DNA from: Hyparrhenia diplandra
Lineage: Eukaryota; Streptophyta; Magnoliopsida; Poales; Poaceae
Length of the DNA: 64,000 nucleotides
NCBI GenBank assembly: GCA_015847255.1
Contig: JADLZK010010441.1
Location: 114,773-178,772 of the forward strand
Direction of reading: 5' to 3'
In this document: piece by piece, positions 34,849 through 46,679 of the stretch
Numbering within the stretch: the stretch's first letter is position 1
Layout of the letters: each line of letters starts with the position of its first letter
The notes under the pieces: generated by a model
What the model saw: the letters and a program-made list of their open reading frames with translations, nothing else
What the model was told of the DNA's origin: nothing
Database searches by the model: none
Program-made: the position numbers and the translations under genes

Positions 34849-36574
34849 TGAAGATCTCTAGTTTGGTTTTGGATAATTAGTGACACCTAAGGACTAATCT
34901 CTCGATGCTAAGTGTTTGATTAGATTGGAGATTGGTCGTGTCGGAGTTGGTGCATGGTGATCATGGAGTATGGATCGAGGTGATCCAAAAGATGATCAAG
35001 CATGCAACTCGGAGCAGGATTTTAGAGATCAATTGAGCCTCAAGGCAAAGGTATAACCATAGGGCTTTTGATTTCACACCCAAGACACCATAGAGGGTGT
35101 GGGTGATTATAAGATCGATAAGCCGTACTATAAATAGGGGAAAACTATCATACATATCGGTCCTCCAGTGCCTTTAGGTTCAAAATTCATATGCATGCAT
35201 TCTAACCTAAAGAGCTAACTCCACGCTTGATGAAAATGTTTTCAAAATGCTAACACATGGTGTCGAGGTGTTCTTCGATGTGTCGGCAACAAGAAACAAG
35301 TGACGGAAGTCGGTTTGGAGCAAGGGCGAAGGAACCACGACAAAACGACGGTTTTTCGCAGCTCGGTCGCTGACCGGACTCACCGACGGAAGCACGAGGA
35401 AGTGACCCGGACGCACCGTGCGCTCGGCCCAGCAGAGAGCATGTTTTCTTGGTTTCGGCCGAGGGTCGACCGACGACGACCGGACGCTTCCGGTGCCGAC
35501 CGAAGCATCGACGGACGCGGTCGGGCCGGGGTTCAAAATCGTTTGGGTCGTGTCGGTTAGACGGACCCACCGCACTGCACTCACCGGTGAGTCCGGGTCG
35601 CTAAGGCCCGGTCAAAGCTACGTAAAAAACCGTGGGTTTCTCCCCAACCACCACATTTCATGGTGTGACCTATTTATACCCCCTTGGCTGCCTCTTGCTC
35701 TCTCTCTTGGTCATTAGAATCATTCCAAAACACTCTAGAGCAAGCAAGCAAGCCTCCTCCTCTCTCATTCTTGATTTGAGCTTCATTCTTGAGAGAAGAG
35801 TTGATCCAAGTGCATTTGCATCAAGTTCTTGCATCTAGAGCCACTTGGGGATCGTTGTGAGTCGGTGGGTTTTCTTTTGCTCTTGGAGACACCGCTCCTA
35901 GCCGGCTTGGTGATTTGGTGGAGTTGTTGGCAAGAAGAGGAGATTGTTTCTTGGCCACCTCCGGGCGAAATTGTGAGAGGATCACGCACTCCTCGTCGGG
36001 AAGACAAAGTGCAAGGAATACATTGCTCGTGTCTTGGGTACCTCACTTGTGAGTGGTGTGTTGAGGCTAGCAAGGGCACCGCCTAGCTCAAACACCTTCC
36101 TTGTGTTGGTCGGCACAAACGGAGAGTAGCTTGTCGGTGTACAAGTGAACTCCGGGTGAACAAATCGACTTGTTCATTGTCTCGTTGATTGGATCATCAC
36201 CCTCGTGTGATTGATTGTTCTTCTTCTTCCCGGTGATTGGTTCATTGCCCCTACTCGTTGGTATAACAAGCTTCTCACTCTAGCATTACTTTCCTAGATT
36301 ACTTTGAGTAGAGAGCTAACACTTGCTTGTGTAGGTTATTCTTGCTAGCATAAGGATCATATTAGGATTGCTCACTAGTTAGAGTAGTGACATAGCCTTT
36401 GATTGATTTAGAGATCATAGCAATTTGCTAGAATTGTCACTAGAGGCTTGCAAGACAATAGAGCTAGTGCAAACCGCGTTTACGCCTTTTGTTATACTAA
36501 TTGGTTTGTTAATTGAGCTTGTAGAAAATTTTTTATAGGCTATTCACCCCCCTCTAGACATCTAGGACCTTACA
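34849..36574 (+). repeat. Copia 3' LTR
   Basis: TGAAGATCTC...GACCTTACA, 1726 bp. It pairs with 24337-26064. The block about 35340-35630 is strongly divergent from its partner while both sides of the block are almost identical. Confidence 0.92.
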
Positions 36575-39037
36575 ACAATATATGCATGATCTTACCATAA
36601 AATTTTTATGGTAGCCTTTGTAGATCAGTAGGATGCTCCCTGTAATTTTTGTAGATTTTTCTAAGGTGTTTATGTATTTATCATAATTGTGTTGCATAGG
36701 AAATATCCTAGAAATGCATATTTATGTTAGGGTAATATGTTTTGGTCGGTATACTATTTGTTCCTAGCATGATTAGGACCTGTTGATGTGCTTAGTGTGA
36801 TAGCCTTGTGCTTTTGGTCAATTTATTAATCCTAGCTTCTATATAATTATAGTGCGCATGTGTAGTGGATATTAGGGCATGTCATTTTATGTGCTTTAAT
36901 TCATCGTTTGGCTTGTCCAGTAGGTTTATTTGATAGATAATGACTTGGTTTGCTTGCTGGAAAAGTCCTAGAGGAAGTAAATGCTTGAGTGATGTATAGT
37001 AGATGTTGCAAGTTGCAAGTTGTCCAGAAACAGAGCCTCTGTTTTTGCTGTTTTCAAGGCTGTAAATGTTAGAATCTGGTTGAGCGCGTATTGAATGTTT
37101 TGTAGATAATTTTTTTAGTTTTCCAACGAGTATTTGTTTGCTGCATTTGGAGTTGTAGAACTCCTTGTGTGACTGTTTTAAGGACAGCATGTCTAGCTGT
37201 CATTTTCCAGTGTATTAGTGAAATAGGGTGTTTGCTTGATGTAGATTATTAGGGTTTCTTATGTAGTTATAATTGTGTTTCTACAGAAGAGATATCCACT
37301 TACTAATATCATGCATCATAATGCATTCATCCATTCCTTGTAAATATTGCATTCCTTAATATTCATTCTTGCATGCACATTCATATTGGATCGAGAGAAC
37401 GAGAGCACGAGGAGATCAAAGAGCAGCAGGAAGGAGAAGTATACACGGGTGGTGCAGCAAGGAGGAGGTCCATGGAGAGACGAGCCCTGCCGTCGATCGT
37501 TGGAGTGCCCAAGGCACCTTCTAACCCTCTTCTGAAAGGCAAGCCCCGGTGCATGCTGCCCTTTCCTATGCTTTCTAACTAAATTGATTTGCGTCCTTTT
37601 TATATGTTGATGCATTAAGTTTAGGAAAATGGTTAAAACTGTTGATGCACATATATCCTTGTTGAAGTGGTTATCCTATCCTATTTTGGAGGTCTAGGTT
37701 ATAAATGCTCAAGTATGGTGATTGCAAAGAGACAAAGTGATTCCAGTCACTTGAGAGGATGTTTGTGGTTAGTCACATGGGTGACTAACAAGCTGCTGCT
37801 GAGAACCTGACTAATAAAACATGTGAGATTGGATGGATATTGTGGTCTTTCCATCTGATCGATTAAGGACTTATCCTTTGTCGGGCTGTGGTCGGAAGTT
37901 GAACGTACTCGTTCATATAGTAGGCTCCGCCGGGTCGTGGAGCCGCCGGCTCGTGGGAATGTTAGGGGCGGCTTTGCACGCCGTATCGCTCCTCCTTTGG
38001 CGTGGTAGGTTGGGATTGATCGGGCGCAAGCGTATGCGCCCTAAGCGCCGTCTTCGTTCTTTGCGCTCACTTGGTGGCCCGAGAAGGAGGGGTAGCCGGC
38101 AGGACCGGAGACATACGCCCCGTAACATCCTGGGAGTGATTGGGTCTGCAGTCATGACGTAGACCTGGTTTATGACAGGGTATTCGCCAGCTGGTTTGCA
38201 ATCGATTCGAATCGCCATCTCTCCCGGATAGTGAGAACCCGGGATGCTTCCACGACATCGTAGTCTTAATATCACAATATATGTTATATTATCATGTTGT
38301 CGCTTGTTAAAATAATGATCAAGTTACTTATGTCCGTTATTTATATTCTTGAGCATATGTCTTTAACCTTGACTATACAGGACTTATGGTGATGTATAAA
38401 TAAGTAACCTTTTAACTTAGAAGAATTCAAGTAGTATGTGTACGCTCACTAATCGACCTTATTTTTGAAATTAAATGTGAGTCACCCGACTCGGATAAAG
38501 CCAAGCATAATCCTTGGAATCTTTTCCTTATTTTTTGGTTTCGAGACGGGTAAGTCTTGCGGACTACAATTGAGTACTCACGGGTTTATTCCCCCTGTTG
38601 CTGAGGTGACCCCGTGTCGCATGATCCTAGCCGTTTGTGTGTTCTTTGTGGTTGAAGAATAATGCCTAGGGCATGACGGTCTCCATATTTCCTCGTCTTG
38701 TGCTACTATAGGGTTGACACTATGTTGGCACTATCTTATTTTTTATTTCCATTTGTACAACTATTTGGTTTTCGAAAATTATATGCTTCCCGCACTCTGA
38801 ACTACTTTGTAAATAAATGTGTACATCGCACTCTGATTATAATATATTTGAATTGGTTTGAGATACCTGCGGATTTGAACTACTGAGCTCAACGATCTTG
38901 GTTGTATTGTTGATGAGTTTGAAATCACTCGGAGATTTCCGGAATACCGGGTTTATATGGACTCAAGTGTAGACTGCGATTGCTTCGGTAATTACAAATT
39001 ATATTTGATTTCTTATAAATTGGTCGGCTCTGTCACA
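36575..39037. mobile_element. Solo gypsy LTR, right part
   Basis: Continuation of the LTR begun at 22089. It contains a GC-rich piece (about 37860-38160) and a terminal portion with the motif gggtttattccccctgttgc, ending ggctctgtcaca before GTCCC. No protein domain. Confidence 0.7.
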
Positions 39038-39042
39038 GTCCC

Positions 39043-40459
39043 CCTTGTATTGGACTACTAGTAGCATCACAAGTCAGCACCAGTATCTCTAACACGATTA
39101 GGAATAAAAATTTATTAGCGCTTGTCACATATGCGCTCCATTGCGTATAATAGTGCGGGAATAAAGTGTTGTGCCATGAGCAACAATCTCTATGCACATG
39201 GTAGAACTTCCAATCTCTTAGACCATGACTTAGTGCCCCAAGTGCGGGAGCTATAGAAGAACGTCTTTGCAATGTCATGCATGATTCCTATTTTTATGAG
39301 CACCCATGTTGAACAATGTAACATGGCTAAAATCTAACCTCTAAAGCATGACGGTATAACTCCAACACAATTTCACGAGTTGTAGTGGCATATGTCAAAA
39401 CCAAGGAACTTATGTTGGAATGAATGTATATTTCATAACTACAAAAAAAATTATAATGAAAGGAATATTATTTACCTTTGTCATTTTCGGAGGTGACGAT
39501 GTCAACTTGTACTCCCCACAATGTATGATGTATCCTAAACACTAAACACCAAACCCTAACACACTAAACCCTATACACTAAACACTAAACCCCAAATCAT
39601 AAACCCTAAATGCTAAATCCTAAACCCTAAAAGTGGAGTGGGACCCCTTGTCATAGGGACAAGGAGGATATATGTATGGGATTGATTTTGACATGCATGT
39701 ACTCTTGCTAGACATGATACTAGACCTAGGACACCCTACCCATCAATGTGTTTTATTGCCAAAATAAACATTATACTTCTTCGATTGGAAATACAAGTTT
39801 ATTGGGACGTTGACATGGTTTGCAAGGTGATACTTTGACCAATACTATCTATAAAAATATTGTTTTATCTAGAAAGAGTTGTGCCATAAAAAAGAATGTT
39901 TCAGAATGACTCTAGTTGTGTCAACATCTACATGATTATGTAATGGTGATTTAGAAATGACAACTCGATCGCTGTGGTAACAAGTTTGTTAAGATGTATT
40001 ATATGTCCTCTAATACGTCTTAGGGATATTGCTACACTTTCCCCGATGTTGTCGGAGTACATGCCCTAAGGGTGACGAAGCTATAATAGGTGTTGTTGAC
40101 CTGTGCCGCTGCCATTGTCTTCCCATGCGGATCGGCGCCCCGTGTCCACTCGGCCGGGGTGGTGGGCGCGGTACAGCCCGGCGTCATCATAGAATCGCCG
40201 GGAGGCCTCCGGAGCCGAGGCGTAGCTCGGGTAGGAGCTGTTGCTCTTCATCGGGGCGGATCCTTGTGGCGTGGGCGGCGGGAGAATCATGGGAGCGGTG
40301 GTGGCGAGTCGTGGGGGCGGCGTGGATCGGGTGGAGGAGGAGGAGGATCTTGTGCGGTGGGAGAGACCGAAAAAGACACTTCTCTAATGGACCACACCCG
40401 AAATAGCCCCAATTAGCACCCCTTAGGGGAGTACTTTTTGGGTGGGTTATTTCCAAGTA
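39043..40459. other. Intergenic stretch, no supported gene
   Basis: AT-rich DNA with a telomere-like patch (separate entry) and a moderately GC-rich segment at 40080-40390. A minus-strand frame 40290-40081 there (KSNSSYPSYASAPEASRRFY) is protein-like but short and unplaced. Confidence 0.35.
39533..39632. repeat. Degenerate telomere-type repeats (CCCTAAA-like)
   Basis: About 100 bases of variants such as aaaccctaa, aaacactaa, aaccctata and aaatgctaa, including several exact ccctaaa units. An interstitial, decayed array of plant telomere-like heptamers. Confidence 0.7.
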
Positions 40460-40696
40460 GGTTGTGTTAGTTACCTAAAATTTGGTACTGTAGCACTGAA
40501 CTTGGCACTATAGCACTTTTCATTTGTTTGTGGTAATTGTTTTCCTACCATGACCAAACTAGAATCAAAAAATTTGTCTCAATAAAAGTACATTCAAAAT
40601 GTGTAATTAGTTATTTCGTTTTTTGCATTTGATACTCCATGCATAAGGCATGATGTGACATAGTTTGGAGTCCAAAGTTTGGAACTAAACACACCC
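40460..40696. mobile_element. Grass MITE with gtttagttcc-type ends
   Basis: The left end gttgtgttagttacc is an imperfect inverse of the right end ggaactaaacacaccc. The interior carries the widespread grass block (actatagcacttttcatttg ... gatactccatgcataagg). Non-autonomous. Superfamily is not assigned with certainty. Confidence 0.7.
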
Positions 40697-40699
40697 ATA

Positions 40700-41678
40700 G
40701 TTCTATTTGTATCTCTTGGGATATTTGAGGCTAAAAGGGAGAGGACAAAAAATAACCCAAGAATCCAAACGAAGCCAATATAGTATACACCGTAATATAC
40801 ATGCCTCCTCTGCCCAAGTGCATGATTGATGATGACGATATCACTAAAAAGATATCTAATGAATTTATAAACACAAAAAACTAAAGTTGTAATTCATACT
40901 CCGTAAAATAAATTTGACATAGTCATAAACTGGGAGAAAACTAGTCTGTTTTAAATTACAATAAGCAAAGAGCATATATTACTACTCTGAAGTTTGGAAA
41001 AAAAAACTCCCTCACATCGTCTCCTATCGGGGGCGATTCGAGGGCTCCTCACCCACCGTTGTCGGGGCAAGTCTGTCTCGCCCATTTCGGGCCGCTATTT
41101 ATGCCACGCCTCCTCAGCCTCCTCGTTGGCAGCGGCCAGCAGTGGAGCTCAACAAGGCCAACCCTTGTGTCTCCCTCTCCGCCACAGTCCCCCCTCACCT
41201 CGTCACTCCTCCGCCCCGTCCCCAACCCCTCTCCAACCACATATGCCCCGCCCCCGGGCCCACTTGACGGGGTGGCGTGGCTTGGCAATGCCCGTTAGGG
41301 TTTGTCGGCGCATCCCGGTGCCCCATCGTTGGATCTACCGGTGGCATCACGCGACTGTTGTCCGGCGATGGTGTGGTGGATGTTGTAGCCTTTGTGTTTG
41401 CATCGCAACTTCGTTGCCTTGTCTTCGTTGCTTCGGGCGGCGTAGGTGGCATGTGTTTGTGGTAGGAATTGGCGTGAAAAACCCTTCCCAGCTTGTCTTA
41501 GGCGGCGGCGAGTGTGCGTCATCTACCTCCTTGGGCGCCAGAGGCTGAAGCTTCTTCGTCTAGAGCGGCTGGGGACGAAAGTCCTACTCGTGTGCTCTTC
41601 CAACATTGTTCTTGTGCGGGGTTGTCAATTCCCTTCTTGAAGGCATTGTTGGAGCTCGCCGTCGGTTGCTAGGAAAGG
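40700..41678. other. Intergenic, partly GC-rich, no supported gene
   Basis: 40990-41550 is GC-rich and open in several frames (184 codons on +), but the translations are Ser/Pro/Arg-rich without a family match and mirrored by opposite-strand frames. I treat it as repeat or decayed sequence. Confidence 0.3.
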
Positions 41679-41870
41679 CGGAAGCTTTGCCGCCAATGTT
41701 GCTTAAGCCCCTCGCATGTTGATGTTGCCGCTAAGAGTCTGATGGCCCCATCCCGCATGGTTGCCACGGCGATGGTCGTTGTTGCATAGGGCCCCCTCAC
41801 ATGCGGAAGCTTTGCTGCTGAGAGGGCGTTGGCCCCATCCGCGTTTGCTTTGATGCGTCGATGGTCGTTT
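41679..41870. repeat. Two imperfect direct repeats, about 120-bp period
   Basis: The series cggaagctttgc(c/t)gc ... ggccccatcc(c)gc ... gatggtcgtt appears from 41679 and again from 41799. The second copy runs into the foldback at 41865. Confidence 0.55.
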
Positions 41871-42019
41871 GGTCACGGAAACAAGAAACGCGCCGATCAA
41901 AACCCTAACGGCCCCATCATGCACGCAACTCGCCGTAAAACGAGGAGTCCGTTAGGGTTCGGCCGTTGTCCGGGCGCAACGGTTTCGATCGGCAGTTTCT
42001 TGTTTCCGTGACCAAGCGA
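41865..42019. repeat. Inverted repeat (foldback) upstream of the DMP gene
   Basis: The left arm gtcgtttggtcacggaaaca (from 41865, continuing to agaaacgcgccgatc and ccctaacgg) is inverted at 41949-42019 (ccgttaggg ... gatcggcagtttcttgtttc ... cgtgaccaagcgac). The right arm has about 24 extra bases inside. The foldback ends about 210 bases before the DMP start codon, so it lies in the promoter region. Confidence 0.75.
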
Positions 42020-42129
42020 CGTGGGCGTCGCCACCCCCGCGAGTGCCTGTGCGTGCCTGCGTCACTCTCGTGCAGCTCCCCGCAACCATTTCTTGCAGCC
42101 TTAGCTTGCATGCTGAATCTCATCGAGAG

Positions 42130-42137
42130 GTTTAAAA
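42130..42137 (+). promoter_or_regulatory. Possible TATA-type element of the DMP gene
   Basis: gtttaaaa lies about 100 bases before the ATG at 42232, a usual spacing for a plant core promoter with a short 5' UTR. Evidence is position and composition only. Confidence 0.3.
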
Positions 42138-42231
42138 GCCCAAGACTGCCAAAGCCAACAGCAGGCAGTCGCCATTCCACGGATATCGATCGGCCATCAC
42201 CTAGCTATTAGCTCGCTGATCGATCGATGCC

Positions 42232-42926
42232 ATGGATCCCAACGCTGTGCACATCCAGATGCCTACAGCAAGCCAAGAAGCTGAAGAGCCCTCCTCTACG
42301 AAGAAGCCGCCACAGCAGAAGACCGACGCCGCCGGCAAACTGAATCATCGCCGCCGCCTGTGTGGCGGCCGGCGCTGGCCCTGTCATGCGCTTCGTCGGA
42401 CCTCCTGAAGCTGCTGCCAACGGGCACCGTGCTGGCATTCCAGGCGCTGGCGCCGTCCTTCAGCAACCACGGCGTGTGCCACGAGGCGAACCGGTACCTG
42501 GTGCTGTCGCTCCTCGGCGCCTGCACCGCCTCGTGCGTGCTGCTCTCCTTCACCGACAGCATCGTCGGCCGCGACGGCAGGCTCTACCACGGCGCCGCCA
42601 CCTTCCGGGGCTTCTACCCGTTCAACTACGCGGGGACACGGGAGGAGCGGGACGCCACGTTCAGCAAGGACGACCTCTCCCGGTTCCGGATCACGGCGCT
42701 CGACTTCGTGCACGCCTTCTTCTCGGCGCTCGTGTTCCTCGCCGTGGCGCTCGCCGACGCCAGCATCCAGGGCTGCCTCTTCCCGGACGCCGGCCCGGAT
42801 GTGAGGGAGCTGCTGGTGAACCTGCCGCTGGGGGCAGGCTTCCTGTCGAGCATGGTGTTCATCATCTTCCCCACCACCAGGAAGAGCATCGGGTACACGG
42901 ACATGACGCCTCATCACGCGCACTGA
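42232..42926 (+). CDS. DUF679/DMP-family membrane protein (N-terminal frame break)
   Basis: Single-exon, four-helix membrane protein of the DMP family. Members act at the plasma membrane, ER or vacuole, and some are needed for gamete fusion and cause haploid induction when lost. The conserved body (frame from 42285) has helices LLKLLPTGTVLAFQALAPSF, YLVLSLLGACTASCVLLSF, ALDFVHAFFSALVFLAVALA and LLVNLPLGAGFLSSMVFIIF, the DMP signature FSNHGVCH.xNRY and the end TTRKSIGYTDMTPH (stop 42924-42926). The only good ATG (42232, MDPNAVHIQMPTASQE) is in another frame, so one base is gained or lost between about 42285 and 42345, probably in the ccgccgccgg region. Which DMP paralogue it is cannot be decided here. 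Confidence 0.88.
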
Positions 42927-43455
42927 AAATGATACGTACGTTGGGTAGTAGAAATGACGTACGTCAATGGATTTTAATCCAAGGATCCCAGTGACCTTAG
43001 CCTTCCAATAGATATGTATGAATTCTTTCAAGTAAAAAAATAAATCATTTGGAAGTGTTGACGACCAAAATCAACGATAATCAGAGAGTGGAAGATGGGA
43101 TCGCCAAAACACGTGCAAACAAAGAAAATAAAAGCAAAAGGGATCTAATTTGGATTAAATTGGACAAAGTTTGCAAAATCCTGGATAAACCGGCCTCACC
43201 GAGGACGATTTTGTTTTGTGATCGCACTGTTTTGCTATAAAACCCGGGCCGGGCCGGTTAAATTTGTGTTTTTACTTTTGCAAACTCATCTGATCTATCG
43301 GGAAACATGTAAATTGTGTTTTTCTTTACCAAAAATAAAGATGTAAATTGTGTGTGCAAGTCACAAACTAATTGATAGATCTACCTATACAATTGAAAAA
43401 CCCTCTAGGACATGTGCGTTTTTGGGTTTATAAAACCTCATTGGCATGTCTTGTA
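42927..43455. other. DMP 3' flank, no feature
   Basis: AT-rich trailer without a clear poly(A) signal, then unremarkable DNA. A plant-type gggccgggccgg patch lies near 43245. Confidence 0.4.
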
Positions 43456-43719
43456 CTCCCTCCCGGGATGGTATTAGAAGTCGTTTAGGACAGCGACACG
43501 GTCTCCAAAACACAACTTTGACCTCTTATTATTATAAAAATATTTATGGAGATGTGATATATGTATACTTTTATCAAAGTATTTTTTAAGACAAATCTAC
43601 TCATATAATTTTTACTTTTATATTACAAACTCAACACCTCAAAAGTTATTAATGATTTATATTCCCGATGTTTGACCCAAACCTTGTCCAAAATGGCCTC
43701 TAATACCATCCCAGAGGAG
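43456..43719. mobile_element. Stowaway MITE (copy 2)
   Basis: Starts ctccctcccgggatggtatt and ends ...taataccatcccagaggag, flanked by TA. The interior (ttattattataaaaatattt) is the reverse of copy 1 at 21815-22058, so they are the same family in opposite orientation. Confidence 0.88.
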
Positions 43720-43839
43720 TATATTGCACTCCCAACAAGATTCCCGAAGACATGCCTTATATTGTACATAGAGCTAGGTGCAGTGTTCATGTGCCAACAC
43801 ATTATTAGGCAAGGATCAACCTAAAGTGGGCTAGGATTG

Positions 43840-43870
<31 letters not shown>

Positions 43871-46289
43871 AACTCCGCAAAGGATTGATAGTTTATGTTG
43901 TACCTTGCGAAATGTTTGGCCAAACATTTTTTCCAAAATAGCTCCAGCTCTACTAGAGAAGCCGCTCTATATGAGAAGCTAGAGCTAAAACCCTTTGAAG
44001 AGGAGCCACAGCCGAAAATACTATGAAAACATTTAACAATGCCAACATGCTGCGATTTAACAGTCTTAAATGCAAAGGAAGAAGACGCCTGAATGGATTA
44101 TTTGAAAATAGTTTAGGGTATTCCGAATGCAAAATTATTTATTATTTATTGTTATTTTTTAAAAATAAAAATAAAAAATATGTAAGACTCTACCCTAGCT
44201 CTCGGCTGCCATGGCAGGTTCCTTTTCCTTGCTTGCCGCCAGCCATGGTGGGCTTCTCTTCCTTGCTTGTCGCAAGTGCCTAAGATGACCACCGGAGAGG
44301 TCTTCCCAGCCGCCCGGTGGGCGGAGCTCCTACGGCCGGAAATCAACGGATCCAGAGAGAGAGAGGCGGGCCGGCTGGTAGATGGCCGAGCGTCGTTGTG
44401 AGGTTGCGGAGGAGCGGAAGCAGTGACTTTCTTTCTATCAATGTGGGCAGATGGAAACAACTAATTAGTGTTTTCCACTTAACAATGGCACTGCCGTAAT
44501 TTTCAACCTGTAAATTAAGCAGTTGTGACTTTTGGGTCCTTTGGTTAGCTTTTCGGCTTTTGCAAAAGCAAAAAAGCAGGTTTAAAAAGCCCAACCAAAA
44601 GGACGATTATGATTGTTTGTTAGGTAATAGGTAAAAATATATATTTATTCAATTTCTTTAGTTTATAAAATAAGATAAATAATAATGAGTGCCGTCGACC
44701 TAGCTTTTGTGTGCTAATGGTCAAAGCAGTAGCCCGGGCGCTTGGAGCTCGAGATAATCTGTGCACTTGGAGTTGAACAATATTTCTTCTTGTCAGACTA
44801 TCATCAACGGCTCGTCGGTTAGGGCTAGAACGGCCTAGAACACGGTCCGTTCCGCCTGGAATCATCAGGCCTGGAATGAAATCAATCCAACCCAAAATGG
44901 ATGTTTGGACCGGCCCAAGCTAGAATGTAATTAGGCCATTCTAGCCCTTTCCACACTCTTTTCGGTCTGGATTGGATCCACGAGGATCCACTCAATCCGC
45001 CCAGGAAAGAAAAGGAGCCTGTTTTTAAATTGGGAAAACCGAGCGGGGCGAATCCTCCTCATTGGAATATCAAACCTTTCACCCAAGGCTTCATCAACAA
45101 TACTTGAAGAATCGACGCAAAAAGTATACCACAAGGTAGACAGGAAGCTGAATACTAGATCTCATATCCTAGCCAATCAAGCTTTATAATTCTGCTGTTA
45201 GTACTACCTTCCAAGGGCTCCTACCTACATGTACAAGATCCGAAGACGTAGCGTACTCTACGTTCGTGAGACAGATTGGCGTTCACACATCAGAGCAAGT
45301 ATTATAATACAGCTAGCAAGCCGGGTTTGTAAGGAACCCATGACCTTCTTCCAACCCCACCCATATACAAGTTAGCTCTTTTCTAATTAATCTGGGGACC
45401 CACTTGTCTATCTCACATATTGCCTTGGTTCTTGTGTCCAAGCCGGTTATGCTTTTGACCCGCTTCTCCTCCCCTCTCCTCTCTTCTCCCTCCACATCAA
45501 GATTTAGCCGGCTTATGCGTCACCATAATACTTGGTCTCAGTAGCAACGACGTGGCAGGGTGCAGCAGCTGCAGCAGGAACAGCAGGGGGCTCTTGCTGC
45601 GTGAGGCACTCCACCAATCCCGGCCGGCCGCTAGGCAGATAGAGACACGTGCAGAGACATGGCAGCCGGACGGCTGTCCGCCAGCTAGCCACCACGCGGC
45701 CCCGCCAAGAGACGAGACGTCCATGGCCGTGCGTGTGCGTGATTCTTTGCTCGAAACCGACCGACCCATGTTTCGACATCCGTCCACGATTTGGGATGAG
45801 CCGGCCGGCTGGCTGGACCAGGGCCAACACCGACCGCATCAAATAGTTGCGCGACCTCGACCCGACCCGACCCGACCCGGGCTGGCTGGCGGCGGGCTGG
45901 CCGTCGGGGTCGTATCCAAGTCTTGCTTACGTGTGGGGCCCTGCCTCTGACAGCGCGGCTTGCATGGACCTCCCGACGACCATTTCAAAGGGGTCGATCG
46001 ATCGTTCTGAGAGGATAAGGTAACAAAACGACGTGCTTTCGCGTCTCGTTTCTCTAATCGCGTTCACACCTCGCTTTTACAGCTCGCCACAAAAGCGTCT
46101 TTCTTTTGCTGTTCAGATAGTACTCCTGCATTATGCAAACAAACACACAAAAAAAAAATGGTACTGAAATTAATTCCATTCCTGATTTTTGTTTGAAAAA
46201 AAAAACGGCACGAGATAAATAATACGGTGTTGACACATTGCTCCTTAAATAACTCCCGTTTCTTCAAGAGCTCGATCGATGACTGACTA
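43720..46289. other. Intergenic DNA with small repeats
   Basis: Contains a 29-base poly(T) run (43840-43868), a ctccagctctactagagaag-type grass repeat fragment near 43940, a palindromic element (separate entry) and a (CCCGA)n patch near 45857-45881. A 132-codon plus frame at 45552-45950 has no recognisable domain and is matched by opposite-strand frames. No gene is supported. Confidence 0.35.
44536..44604. mobile_element. Palindromic mini-element (69 bp)
   Basis: gtcctttggttagctttt ... ggcttttgcaaaagca ... aagcccaaccaaaaggac forms a nearly complete hairpin. Similar in style to the foldback at 19577-19684. Small hAT-like grass MITEs look like this. Confidence 0.6.
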
Positions 46290-46522
46290 CTCCTCCCATG
46301 GGTTTGTGCGTTTTGACTTTTTGAACTTCATGTTTTGACCATCCGCCTTATTCAAAATATTTATGCAAATTATAAAATAAATTAATCAATATTCAAGTAT
46401 CTTTATAGATAAAATAAGTCATAACAAAATAAATTATATTTGTGCAAAAAATTTGAATAAGGCGAGTCATTGAAAAAGATGGCGGAATCCAGGGGTGACA
46501 AACTTAATGGGGACGGAGGGAG
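46290..46522. mobile_element. Degenerate Stowaway MITE (copy 3)
   Basis: Ends ctcctcccatggg and ...tggggacggagggag with TA on both sides. The interior pairs ccgccttattcaaaatattt with gcaaaaaatttgaataaggc. The left terminus is diverged. Confidence 0.65.
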
Positions 46523-46679
46523 TACATTTCTGCTGCTGATTTTGCAGATAGTAAAGTGTACATTTTGGGCTATTATCAATTGATGATGATGATGACAGAC
46601 TGTGACAGTGACAGTGACAGTGACCATAGTCCATCCGTACAAACAGGAGATGTATGGTCATGGAGCAATGTGTGCGTGC

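Larger units (their letters stand above)
24337..36574 (+). mobile_element. SIRE/Maximus-type Ty1-copia retrotransposon, full length, defective
   Basis: Two LTRs of 1728 and 1726 bp, a primer-binding site, gag, protease, integrase, RT/RNase H and a polypurine tract, in copia order (integrase before RT). Flanks are ACAGT on the left and ACAAT on the right, a 5-bp duplication with one change. It inserted into the solo gypsy LTR and was later hit by a solo LTR at 28618-30975. The long gag, long LTRs and long 3' spacer fit the SIRE/Maximus lineage. Several stops and frame shifts in pol mean this copy is not autonomous. Confidence 0.92.

Noticed and set aside
40994..41548. 184-codon plus frame upstream of the DMP gene
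   Set aside because: Ser/Pro/Arg-rich, mirrored by opposite-strand frames, no domain and no splice or start support.
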